5,961 nt of DNA, taken from assembly GCA_023227695.1 (NCBI GenBank), contig JALNVE010000204.1:1-5961 (forward strand), read 5' to 3'. The position numbers and the translations under genes were made by a program. Positions 1 through 5,960 of the stretch are shown here, one piece after another (within the stretch, counting starts at the first letter, position 1; every line of letters starts with the position of its first letter). The stretch is from Paludibacteraceae bacterium. Lineage in GTDB: Bacteria > Bacteroidota > Bacteroidia > Bacteroidales > Paludibacteraceae. The notes under the pieces were generated by a model. That model searched no databases and was not told the origin of the DNA. It saw only the letters and a list, made by a program, of their open reading frames with translations.

Positions 1-2
1 AA

Positions 3-110
3 AACATCTTAAACTCGAGACCGAGGAAAAGATTAGGGTATATGACTCCTTTACAAAAATTTAAACAATTGACAAACTTGGATTTAAATGAGGTTGCATT
101 GTCCGCTTGA
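3..110 (+). CDS. IS30 family transposase, C-terminal fragment (5' end outside window)
   Basis: The + strand reading frame is open from the left edge to a TGA at 108-110 and gives 35 residues. It starts with the block NSRPRKRLGYMTP, which corresponds to the NNRPRKxLGYKTP signature near the C-terminus of IS30-family DDE transposases. It ends in VALSA, matching the short hydrophobic VAL tail common in Bacteroidetes IS30 proteins. The catalytic DDE core would lie to the left. The enzyme would cut and join the element's ends. I cannot tell whether the full gene is intact. The same stretch is open on the - strand (39 codons from about position 118 leftward), but that translation resembles nothing I know. 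The family call rests on motif recognition by eye. Confidence 0.72.
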   Translation, partial: NILNSRPRKRLGYMTPLQKFKQLTNLDLNEVALSA

Positions 111-117
111 ATCCAGC
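93..117 (+). repeat. Candidate right terminal inverted repeat of the IS30 element
   Basis: The sequence starting GTTGCATTG and running through CTTGAATCC overlaps the transposase stop codon. A GTTGCA...TTGAAT layout at the right end, encoding the final VAL residues, is typical of IS30-family elements. The matching left repeat is not in the window, so the call rests on position and resemblance only. Confidence 0.4.
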
Positions 118-244
118 AAATAAATTATTATAGTTAAACAAAAAATATAAATATTTTAAATTTTTCACACTACAAAAGTACTAAACTTTTCTATATCACA
201 AGCAAAATCTCGTGTAATTTTTCCACAAATGTGATTTTTTTTAA
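118..244. other. AT-rich intergenic spacer between the IS end and smpB
   Basis: No convincing coding frame was found. It holds two short perfect inverted repeats made almost wholly of A and T: AAAATAT/ATATTTT at 142-157 with a 2-nt centre, and AAAAGT/ACTTTT at 174-190 with a 5-nt loop. Neither is followed on the - strand by a T-tract, so neither is a convincing terminator for smpB, whose transcript should end in this area. Confidence 0.5.
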
Positions 245-709
245 TTATTTTTTCATGGCTCTATCCATTATACGCTTGTCATCCTTCTCTTTTAACGACT
301 CACGTTTATCATATTCCTTCTTACCTTTAGCCACGGCTATTTCTAGTTTTGCATAGCCTTTTTCATTGATAAACAATTTAGTAGGAACAATGGTAAACCC
401 AGTATCTTTTGTCGCTCTTCTGATCTTTTCCAACTCTCTTTTTGTTAAAAGAAGTTTACGGTCACGACGTGGTACATGGTTGTTATAAGTTCCATAAAAA
501 TATTCCGAGATATTCATATTTTTCACCCATAACTCACCATTTGAAAAAAAGCAGAATGTATCGACCAAACTAGCCTTTCCTTGACGAATAGCTTTAATCT
601 CGGTTCCAACCAACACGATACCAGCCAGATACTTATCTAAAAGTTCATAATCAAAAGTAGCGCGCTTATTTCTTATCAATATGTCATTCTTTAATTTAAG
701 CTTATCCAT
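245..709 (-). CDS. smpB: SsrA-binding protein SmpB
   Basis: SmpB binds transfer-messenger RNA (SsrA) and brings it to stalled ribosomes. The stalled peptide is then tagged for degradation and the ribosome released (trans-translation). The 154-residue product has the usual family length. Recognisable family blocks are the N-terminal NKRATFDYELLDKYLAGIVL (about residues 14-33), the GTEIKAIRQGKASLVD block (35-50), HVPRRDRKLLLTKRE (78-92) and GKKEYDKRE (129-137). The basic C-terminal tail through DKRIMDRAMKK (144-154) is the part that in this family enters the empty mRNA channel. All family hallmarks are present and no lesion is visible. The start ATG (complement of 707-709) gives the standard N-terminus. 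It lies 21 bp downstream of the Yip1-like gene on the same strand and probably shares its transcript. No tmRNA gene was seen in the window. Confidence 0.96.
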   Translation of the reverse strand: MDKLKLKNDILIRNKRATFDYELLDKYLAGIVLVGTEIKAIRQGKASLVDTFCFFSNGELWVKNMNISEYFYGTYNNHVPRRDRKLLLTKRELEKIRRATKDTGFTIVPTKLFINEKGYAKLEIAVAKGKKEYDKRESLKEKDDKRIMDRAMKK

Positions 710-730
710 AGATCTAATAGTTTTACAAAA

Positions 731-1306
731 TTAAGACATCATCACCATCATCAACTTTTCCATTAAAAAAGGAAAAATGTATATTAAACACATACAAACG
801 ATGGTAAAATTACGTTTCACACCCATTCTTTCAGCCTCAGCATCACCTAAAGTTGGAAACAACTCAGATAATCCTTCCCATATGATATAAGCAGCATACA
901 GATTTATCACATATAGGATAAAAAGATCCTGCCATAAAGAGACCACAGCCTTCAAGGTTAACATCACTGAAGAGGTATAGGTTATCAACCTAACACAAGA
1001 TACATAATCCTTCTTTAATCCGAAAGAACGCCATGTAATCACCTCATTCAACATCAGAATGGCAAAATAATATCCTGCAAAGAAAGAAGAAAAAACCACA
1101 ACACACTCCTTCAACGCCTGATCAAATGCAAAATTTTGAGAATTCAACCAAGAACCAATAAAAGTAGCCAACACGACAAAGCCCAATAACGGATAAAAGA
1201 ATCCGTTCTGCATCGACCTTACATCTTTATCAGCAGCAATAATATCCTTCCACGCTTCACGAGGAGAACGAATCAACTGTAAAACCAACTTAAAAATCTC
1301 GAGCAT
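731..1306 (-). CDS. Yip1-domain-like integral membrane protein
   Basis: The 191-residue protein is very hydrophobic, with about five predicted membrane segments near residues 36-54, 67-87, 105-124, 126-146 and 166-188. It opens with a short amphipathic stretch, then SPREAWKDI, the pattern of bacterial Yip1-family (PF04893-type) proteins: a 'P-x-x-x-W' segment before the first helix. There is no signal peptide and no catalytic motif. The molecular function of bacterial Yip1-like proteins is unknown; family members are inner-membrane proteins. It is the first gene after a Bacteroidetes-type promoter on the - strand and lies 21 bp upstream of smpB, so co-transcription is likely. A shared process with ribosome rescue does not follow from that. 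The family call is by pattern only; membrane topology is the firmer part. Confidence 0.8.
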   Translation of the reverse strand: MLEIFKLVLQLIRSPREAWKDIIAADKDVRSMQNGFFYPLLGFVVLATFIGSWLNSQNFAFDQALKECVVVFSSFFAGYYFAILMLNEVITWRSFGLKKDYVSCVRLITYTSSVMLTLKAVVSLWQDLFILYVINLYAAYIIWEGLSELFPTLGDAEAERMGVKRNFTIVCMCLIYIFPFLMEKLMMVMMS

Positions 1307-1372
1307 CTAAATATTCATTTAAATTAATGGAGAATTCTTCATCAACAGAATCCAAGATTCCTATTTCGGGCA

Positions 1373-1401
1373 CAAAAATACGACATAAAATTCAACCACA
1401 A
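1373..1401 (-). promoter_or_regulatory. Bacteroidetes-type promoter for the Yip1-smpB transcript
   Basis: On the - strand, TATTTTTGT (complement of 1372-1380) is a full match to the -7 consensus TAnnTTTG followed by a pyrimidine. A TTG (complement of 1399-1401) lies 18 bp upstream as the -33 element. Transcription would start near 1366, giving a 5' leader of roughly 60 nt before the ATG at 1306. The spacing is at the short end of the usual range. No experimental support is visible. Confidence 0.6.
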
Positions 1402-1432
1402 TGAAAAGTAAGAATAATTAATAATGGCAGGT

Positions 1433-1464
1433 TTTGCGAAGAAGAAATAAAAAGTTTAATTTTG
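1433..1464 (+). promoter_or_regulatory. Bacteroidetes-type promoter for the PBP1A gene
   Basis: TTTG at 1433-1436 is followed after 20 bp by TAATTTTG at 1457-1464, then C. This is a full match to the -7 consensus TAnnTTTG plus pyrimidine, with normal spacing to the -33 box. Transcription would begin near 1470, leaving a leader of about 25 nt before ATG 1495. Because the -7 box ends on the only in-frame upstream start-like codon (TTG 1462-1464), it also decides the start of the downstream gene. It is divergent from the Yip1-smpB promoter; the two -33 boxes are about 31 bp apart. Confidence 0.72.
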
Positions 1465-1494
1465 CTTTTGATATTTAAAACATTTCAACTAATA

Positions 1495-3879
1495 ATGGGA
1501 AAACTAGGTAAGTTTAGTACAACGAAAAAGATATTAATCGGATTATGGATATTATTCTTTTTAGGAATTCTATCTATCTACATAATATTCGTTATGATAG
1601 CTAACGGTAAAATCGGATATTTACCTCCTATCGAAGAATTACAGAATCCTAAAAATAAATTCGCAACCGAGATTTATTCGTGCGACAACAAGGTATTGGG
1701 TCGTTACTTCCAAAGCAAAGAGAACCGTGTATTCGTACCTTACGAAGAGCTTTCTCCTAACCTTGTCAATTCATTGATTTCAACCGAGGATTCCCGTTAC
1801 AGAGAACATTCAGGAATTGACGGCAAGGCTCTTGCCCGTGTTATGGTCAAATCCATCATCTTCCAACAAAAAAATGCAGGAGGAGGTAGTACCATCACCC
1901 AGCAATTAGCAAAACAGCTTTACTCTCCTAAAGCAGACAACTTCTTTGAGAGAGCCATCCAGAAACCTATCGAATGGGTAATCGCTTCGAAATTGGAGAA
2001 ATACTATACCAAAAATGAGATTATCTCCATGTATTTCAACAAATTCGACTTTTTGAATAACGCCGTAGGCATTAAATCTGCTTCTCAAGTATATTTCAGC
2101 ACATCTCCTGAAAAATTAAAAATTGAAGAGGCTGCCCTACTCGTTGGTATGTGTAAGAACCCTGCCTATTTCAACCCAGTAAAGAAAGAGAACTATGACC
2201 GTTGTAAAGGCCGTCGTGATGTTGTTATCGGCAAACTTTGCGAAAGCGGATTCATAACAGAAACCCAAAGAGATTCTATCCAAAAGATAGAGATGAAACT
2301 CAACTACCAAAAGGTAGACCATAAATTAGGTTTGGCTCCTTATTTTAGAGAGCAACTTCGAAAATTAATGACTGCTAACGAACCTATCCGAAAGAACTAT
2401 CCCAAATGGATGGACCAAAAATATTACGAGGACTCTCTAGCTTGGGCTACAAACCCTCTTTATGGATGGTGTAATAAAAACACAAAGCCAGACGGAAGTC
2501 ATTACGACCTGTATACAGATGGCTTAAAGATTCACACCACCATCGATTCCCGTATGCAAAGTTATGCAGAAGAGGCTGTCAGAGAGTATTTGGGCGGTTA
2601 CCTTCAACCTCTATTCTTTAAGGAGAAAAAGAGCCAAAGAAACAAAAAAGCGCCATTCTCAAATCAATCAACTCAAGCGCAGGTAGACTCTATCATGGCT
2701 CGTGCAATGAGATTGAGCGACCGTTACAGAAGCATGAAAAAAAGCGGAGCTTCTGAAAAAGAGATAAAGACTGCATTTGACACTCCCGTTTCCATGAAAG
2801 TATTCTCTTGGCAAGGAGGAAGCAGGGATACATCACTCTCACCAATGGACTCCATCCGTTATATCAAATCATTCTTACGTTCTGGACTGATGTCTATCGA
2901 TCCATTCAACGGACATGTGAAAGCTTACGTAGGAGGAGCCGACTTCAACTTCTTCCAATATGATATGGCTAGCGTAGGTAGACGTCAGGTGGGATCAACC
3001 ATCAAACCATTCCTTTACGCATTGGCAATGGAACAAGGCATGTCTCCTTGCGATATGGTTCCTAATGTCCAGCCTCAGATTCCAACTCCTGACGGAGGTG
3101 TTTGGCAACCAAAGAACGTACCTTATGGAGAAGCTGGAAAGAAAGAGGTAGGAAAGATGATTACCGTAAGACGTGGTCTTCAAACATCCAACAACTGGAT
3201 TTCTGCTTACTTGATCAAACAATTCGGTCCAGAGAGTTTTGCAAAGCTTTTACACTCTTTTGGTATTAAGAATAAAATAGATCCTGTTCCTGCCCTATGT
3301 TTGGGAATTGCAGATATCTCTATCAGCGAAATGGTTGGTGGTTACACAGCATTTGCAAACAAAGGAATCCAGACGGAGCCTCTTTACGTAACACGAATTG
3401 AAGACAATAACGGAAACGTCATCTCTACTTTCGTACCTCAAATGAATGAGATTTTCAGCGAAGAGACGGCAGAAAAGATGATCTCCTTGTTGAGAGGTGT
3501 GATCGATGGCGGTACAGGTCTTCGTCTTCGTACACGAAGCTACGATTATCATATCGAATGGCAAACTCCTGTTGCAGGAAAGACTGGTACAACACAAAAC
3601 AACTCTGACGGTTGGTTCATGGGATTCGTTCCTAACTTGATCACCGGCGTTTGGGTTGGAGGAGAAGACCGTGATATCCACTTTGACAACTTAAGAAACG
3701 GACAAGGCTCAGCAACCGCACTTCCAATTTGGGGTAAATACATGAACAAGGTTTTTGCTAACGACAGTTTAGGCTACTCCCGCACTCAACCATTCAATGT
3801 TAAGAATGACTACAAGTGTGGTATAATAACAGAGGAAGAGAAAACTGACGAAAATGCAGTAGAGCAGATATTTGACTAA
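1495..3879 (+). CDS. mrcA: Class A penicillin-binding protein (PBP1A-like peptidoglycan glycosyltransferase/transpeptidase)
   Basis: This bifunctional enzyme polymerises lipid II into glycan strands and cross-links the stem peptides. It is anchored in the inner membrane and acts in the periplasm. From ATG 1495 it is 794 residues long. Order: a basic N-terminus, one membrane helix (about 11-36), then a GT51 domain (about 57-230) with the catalytic-Glu motif TEDSRYREHSGID (E98), GGSTITQQLAKQLY (about 130-143) and the QKPIEWVIASKLEKYY block with the second conserved Glu (E160). A linker rich in Lys/Ser/Gln follows (about 370-450). The transpeptidase domain has the active-site S501-T-I-K504, S565-N-N567 and K696-T-G-T699. 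All catalytic motifs are intact. An in-frame TTG at 1462 would add 11 residues, but it lies inside the -7 promoter box, so ATG 1495 is preferred. The gene symbol reflects the PBP1A-type class; orthology to the Escherichia coli gene is not shown. Confidence 0.95.
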   Translation: MGKLGKFSTTKKILIGLWILFFLGILSIYIIFVMIANGKIGYLPPIEELQNPKNKFATEIYSCDNKVLGRYFQSKENRVFVPYEELSPNLVNSLISTEDSRYREHSGIDGKALARVMVKSIIFQQKNAGGGSTITQQLAKQLYSPKADNFFERAIQKPIEWVIASKLEKYYTKNEIISMYFNKFDFLNNAVGIKSASQVYFSTSPEKLKIEEAALLVGMCKNPAYFNPVKKENYDRCKGRRDVVIGKLCESGFITETQRDSIQKIEMKLNYQKVDHKLGLAPYFREQLRKLMTANEPIRKNYPKWMDQKYYEDSLAWATNPLYGWCNKNTKPDGSHYDLYTDGLKIHTTIDSRMQSYAEEAVREYLGGYLQPLFFKEKKSQRNKKAPFSNQSTQAQVDSIMARAMRLSDRYRSMKKSGASEKEIKTAFDTPVSMKVFSWQGGSRDTSLSPMDSIRYIKSFLRSGLMSIDPFNGHVKAYVGGADFNFFQYDMASVGRRQVGSTIKPFLYALAMEQGMSPCDMVPNVQPQIPTPDGGVWQPKNVPYGEAGKKEVGKMITVRRGLQTSNNWISAYLIKQFGPESFAKLLHSFGIKNKIDPVPALCLGIADISISEMVGGYTAFANKGIQTEPLYVTRIEDNNGNVISTFVPQMNEIFSEETAEKMISLLRGVIDGGTGLRLRTRSYDYHIEWQTPVAGKTGTTQNNSDGWFMGFVPNLITGVWVGGEDRDIHFDNLRNGQGSATALPIWGKYMNKVFANDSLGYSRTQPFNVKNDYKCGIITEEEKTDENAVEQIFD

Positions 3880-3882
3880 TGT

Positions 3883-3958
3883 TAATGCAAAAAAGCATTA
3901 TTCCATATACTTATTATAGCTTTAATGCGTTCTATTTTCATGTGCTTATCAAAGCATT
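3883..3958 (+). repeat. Alternating AATGC/GCATT inverted motifs in the PBP1A-oxoamine synthase spacer
   Basis: TAATGC (3883-3888), six A residues, and GCATTA (3895-3900) form a perfect 6-bp hairpin starting 4 bp after the PBP1A stop codon. A further TAATGC (3923-3928) and GCATT (3954-3958) can form a second 5-bp stem. The inner copies, GCATTA at 3895 and TAATGC at 3923, could instead pair with each other. No T-tract follows the first hairpin, so it is not a standard terminator; it may be a weak transcript-end or processing structure. No clear TAnnTTTG promoter was found between 3880 and 3990, so the next gene may depend on read-through. Confidence 0.45.
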
Positions 3959-3990
3959 TTACTAAGAATTGATTCAAACAATAATATATC

Positions 3991-5262
3991 ATGGATATAT
4001 TTAAAAGAATACAGAATAATCCAGGTGTTCTTGGACAATGGAGTAAACAAGGACACGGATACTTTATGTTTCCAAAACTAGAAGGTGAAATTGGTCCAAA
4101 GATGAAATTCAGGGGCAGGGATGTTCTCAACTGGAGCATCAACAACTATTTTGGATTAGCCAGCAACGAAGAAATCAAGAAATTCGATGTCGAGGCTACC
4201 AAAAAATACGGATTCTCCAACCCTATGGGTTCGCGATTGATGACAGGGCAAACAACACTCCATGAACAATTGGAAAGCGAAATTGCAGACTTCCTTCAGA
4301 AAGAGGACGCCTTCGTGCTTAACTCGTTCTATCAGGGAATGGTTTCCATCATAGACTGTTTGTGCGGACGAGACGACGTCATACTTTACAATGCTGACAT
4401 TCATGCCAGCATCCATGACGGTATACGTATGCACACAACCAAAAGAATCATATTTCAGCAGAACAATATCGAGAACATAGAGAACCAGCTGAAAAAAGCT
4501 TGCGAATATGCAAAGGAAAACGACGGCGGCGTATTGCTGGTAACCGAAGGTGTTATCGGCATTTCTGGTAAACTCGCTCCTCTTGATAAGATAGTTGCCT
4601 TGAAAGAGAAATATGACTTCAGAATATTGGTTGAAGATGCTCATGGTTTCGGAACTATGGGTCATCACGGAATGGGTGCAGCCGAGCAACTTGGTATTCA
4701 GGATAAAATAGACCTTCAGGTAGGAACATTCGGTAAATCTCTAGGTTTGATGGGCGGATTTGTTGCAGGAAAAGAATCTGTCATTAACTATCTACGCTAC
4801 AACATGCGTTCACAAACCTTCTCAGAAGCTTTGCCTATAGCATTCATAGCCAGTGCCATGAACCGTTTGAGCTACATCAAAGAGAATCCAAGCCTTAGAA
4901 AAAAATTGTGGGATGTGGTTACTTCTTTGCAGAAAGGATTACGCAAGGCAGGATTGGATATCGGTGAGACAGAATCTCCCGTAACACCAGTATATATCTC
5001 CGTAAGAAATATGCAGGAGGCTGTGCACATGATGGTTGACCTCAGAGAGAGTTTCAACATCTTCTGTGTACACATCATCTACCCATACATCCAGCAAAAT
5101 AAGATTATGATTCGATTGATTCCAACCCTATTGCATACACAAGAGGATGTGGAATATACGATTGAATCTTTGGTTAAAATCACAAAGAACATCAAAGACG
5201 GTAAATATATAGACGACAAACCGATGAAAGCCGATACAGAAGATGATAACAACGCCGAATGA
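3991..5262 (+). CDS. PLP-dependent alpha-oxoamine synthase family enzyme (serine palmitoyltransferase/KBL/BioF-like)
   Basis: Enzymes of this family condense an amino acid with an acyl-CoA and release CO2. They include serine palmitoyltransferase, 2-amino-3-ketobutyrate CoA ligase and 8-amino-7-oxononanoate synthase. The 423-residue fold-type I protein shows NNYFGLASN (51-59), GSRLMTG (80-86), the ring-stacking His in DIHASIHDG (H138), TEGVIGISGKLAPL (185-198), EDAHGFG (215-221), the Schiff-base lysine in GTFGKSLG (K249) and a C-terminal RLIPTLLHTQEDV block (R375). The opening MDIFKRI...GQW...YFMFPKLEG matches, from memory, a Bacteroidetes subfamily distinct from the shorter (about 395-residue) sphingolipid SPT. 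Substrates are therefore uncertain; an amino-lipid or sphingolipid-like role is inference. Oddities are Glu-Asp instead of Asp-Asp or Asp-Glu before Ala-His (see findings) and NPMG where many relatives have a Gly-rich turn. The C-terminal tail is acidic. Its end overlaps the deaminase gene by 20 bp. It is not a transaminase despite the fold. Confidence 0.88.
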   Translation: MDIFKRIQNNPGVLGQWSKQGHGYFMFPKLEGEIGPKMKFRGRDVLNWSINNYFGLASNEEIKKFDVEATKKYGFSNPMGSRLMTGQTTLHEQLESEIADFLQKEDAFVLNSFYQGMVSIIDCLCGRDDVILYNADIHASIHDGIRMHTTKRIIFQQNNIENIENQLKKACEYAKENDGGVLLVTEGVIGISGKLAPLDKIVALKEKYDFRILVEDAHGFGTMGHHGMGAAEQLGIQDKIDLQVGTFGKSLGLMGGFVAGKESVINYLRYNMRSQTFSEALPIAFIASAMNRLSYIKENPSLRKKLWDVVTSLQKGLRKAGLDIGETESPVTPVYISVRNMQEAVHMMVDLRESFNIFCVHIIYPYIQQNKIMIRLIPTLLHTQEDVEYTIESLVKITKNIKDGKYIDDKPMKADTEDDNNAE

Positions 5263-5728
5263 AAAACAAAAAGAGTATATGCGTCTGGCCATTGATTTGT
5301 CCAAGAAGAGCATAGAAGAAGGTGGTGGTCCTTTTGGAGCAGTCATCGTAAAGGATGGTGAGATTGTAGCAGCCGCCGCTAACCGCGTAACACTGCACAA
5401 TGACCCTACCGCTCATGCCGAGGTGATGGCTATCCGCGAAGCTTGCCAGAAACTCAACACATTTGATCTTTCGGGCTGTGAGCTGTACGCTTCATGCGAA
5501 CCTTGTCCGATGTGCTTATCAGCTATGTATTGGGCTCATATCGACCATTTTTACTACGCCAACGATAAGAATGACGCAGCAAAGATCGGTTTCGACGACG
5601 CTTTTATCTACGAAGAGTTGGATAAGCCGCAAGAAAAACGCAATATGCCGCGCGTACAGATGTTGAGAGACGAAGCTTTAAAGGCATTCAAGCGTTGGGA
5701 AGAAAAGACGGACAAGACAGAGTATTAA
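5243..5728 (+). CDS. guaD: Guanine deaminase-type nucleobase deaminase
   Basis: This is a zinc-dependent cytidine-deaminase-fold enzyme of 161 residues, predicted to convert guanine to xanthine and ammonia in the cytoplasm (purine salvage or catabolism). Visible are GGGPFGAVIVKDG (27-39), the conserved Asn in ANRVT (N47), the zinc-ligand/proton-shuttle motif H58-A-E60 and SCEPCPMC with zinc ligands C88 and C91. The GFDD motif (116-119) and a C-terminal WxxKxDKxEY tail ending in Tyr161 are the parts that mark GuaD-like enzymes; in the Bacillus subtilis enzyme the terminal Tyr takes part in substrate recognition. They argue against the tRNA adenosine deaminase TadA. The ATG at 5243 lies inside the preceding gene (20-bp overlap, +1 frame), which suggests translational coupling. 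Met13 (ATG 5279) is an alternative start just after that gene's stop and would give a more standard N-terminus. A strong terminator follows 65 bp after the stop codon. Activity on other purines cannot be excluded. Confidence 0.9.
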   Translation: MITTPNEKQKEYMRLAIDLSKKSIEEGGGPFGAVIVKDGEIVAAAANRVTLHNDPTAHAEVMAIREACQKLNTFDLSGCELYASCEPCPMCLSAMYWAHIDHFYYANDKNDAAKIGFDDAFIYEELDKPQEKRNMPRVQMLRDEALKAFKRWEEKTDKTEY

Positions 5729-5793
5729 TAATCAGACTTCTATCAAGTCCTAAATAAGCGTTACAGGTTTTATTGGACAAACATACTATGATT

Positions 5794-5837
5794 TATCCAT
5801 TCCAGCAAGCTAGCTGGCTGGAATGGATATTTTTTTT
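5794..5837 (+). terminator. Rho-independent terminator of the oxoamine synthase-deaminase unit
   Basis: A perfect 13-bp stem (5794-5806 with 5817-5829; left arm TATCCATTCCAGC) encloses a 10-nt loop and is followed at once by eight T residues (5830-5837). The T-tract is only on the + strand side, so it acts for transcription arriving from the deaminase gene. It lies 65 bp after that gene's stop codon. The loop contains AGCTAGCT, a small palindrome that allows an alternative register (the second GCTGG copy) but does not weaken the main stem. Confidence 0.92.
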
Positions 5838-5960
5838 GATTTGTATTTTGTATTGCGAGAATACAGAAAACAAAGTCTGTATGCCATCTATTATGATGCC
5901 ATCCATGTGGTAACCACAACTTTCAATATGATTCACTGCGGTTTGGTAATCCAGAACTCG
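5838..5960 (-). pseudogene. Truncated transposase fragment (DDE/MULE-like; 5' end outside window)
   Basis: On the - strand an open frame enters from the right edge and gives about 40 residues beginning RVLDYQTAVNHIESCGYHMD and ending at FSQYKIQ. The pattern 'x2GYxxDGIIIDGIQTLFxxF' resembles the central part of a group of bacterial DDE transposases (MULE-like, sometimes listed under IS256 variants or ISNCY), in which the Asp before Gly is likely catalytic and a QMCxFHQ motif follows. Here that motif is absent. After codon 40 the frame runs straight into the complement of the terminator's T-tract and stem (residues IKKNIHSS...) and stops at 5793-5795. The C-terminal half is therefore missing, so this is a remnant. 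Its upstream part may still be long, but lies outside the window. The family call is from visual pattern only. Confidence 0.55.

Larger units (their letters stand above)
1..117 (+). mobile_element. Right end of an IS30-family insertion sequence (left part outside window)
   Basis: The segment contains the C-terminal end of an IS30-type transposase, followed at once by sequence resembling an IS30-family terminal inverted repeat. The left end of the element lies outside the window, so its length, completeness and target duplication cannot be judged. The outer boundary at about 117 is an estimate: I place it just past the transposase stop codon because IS30-family genes usually end inside or next to the right inverted repeat. 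It lies about 130 bp beyond the 3' end of smpB, so the insertion disrupts no gene visible here. Confidence 0.65.

Noticed and set aside
2..118. Open - strand frame of about 39 codons running off the left edge
   Set aside because: The + strand translation of the same bases carries a clear IS30 transposase signature, while the - strand translation has no start codon and no familiar motif.
142..190. AT-only inverted repeats as an smpB terminator
   Set aside because: Stems are A/T pairs and no T-tract follows on the - strand; such palindromes are expected by chance in this AT-rich stretch.
224..242. CACAAATGTG followed by eight T residues as a + strand terminator
   Set aside because: The stem is only 3-4 bp with a 2-4 nt loop, too weak, and no intact + strand gene leads into it.
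1462..1494. TTG start extending the PBP1A protein by 11 residues
   Set aside because: The TTG is the last part of the -7 promoter box TAATTTTG, so it should lie upstream of the transcription start.
3295..3681. Antisense reading frame of 128 codons opposite the PBP1A transpeptidase domain
   Set aside because: The + strand codes the SNN and KTGT region of the enzyme; the antisense product is Cys- and His-rich noise without a promoter or family signal.
4156..4689. Long antisense reading frame (177 codons) opposite the oxoamine synthase gene
   Set aside because: The + strand encodes a fully conserved PLP enzyme with every motif in place; the antisense translation has no recognisable family pattern and is a shadow.
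5243..5728. tRNA-specific adenosine deaminase (TadA) as the identity of the deaminase
   Set aside because: The HAE and PCxxC motifs are shared, but the GFDD motif and the WxxKxDKxEY C-terminus with terminal Tyr match guanine deaminases instead.
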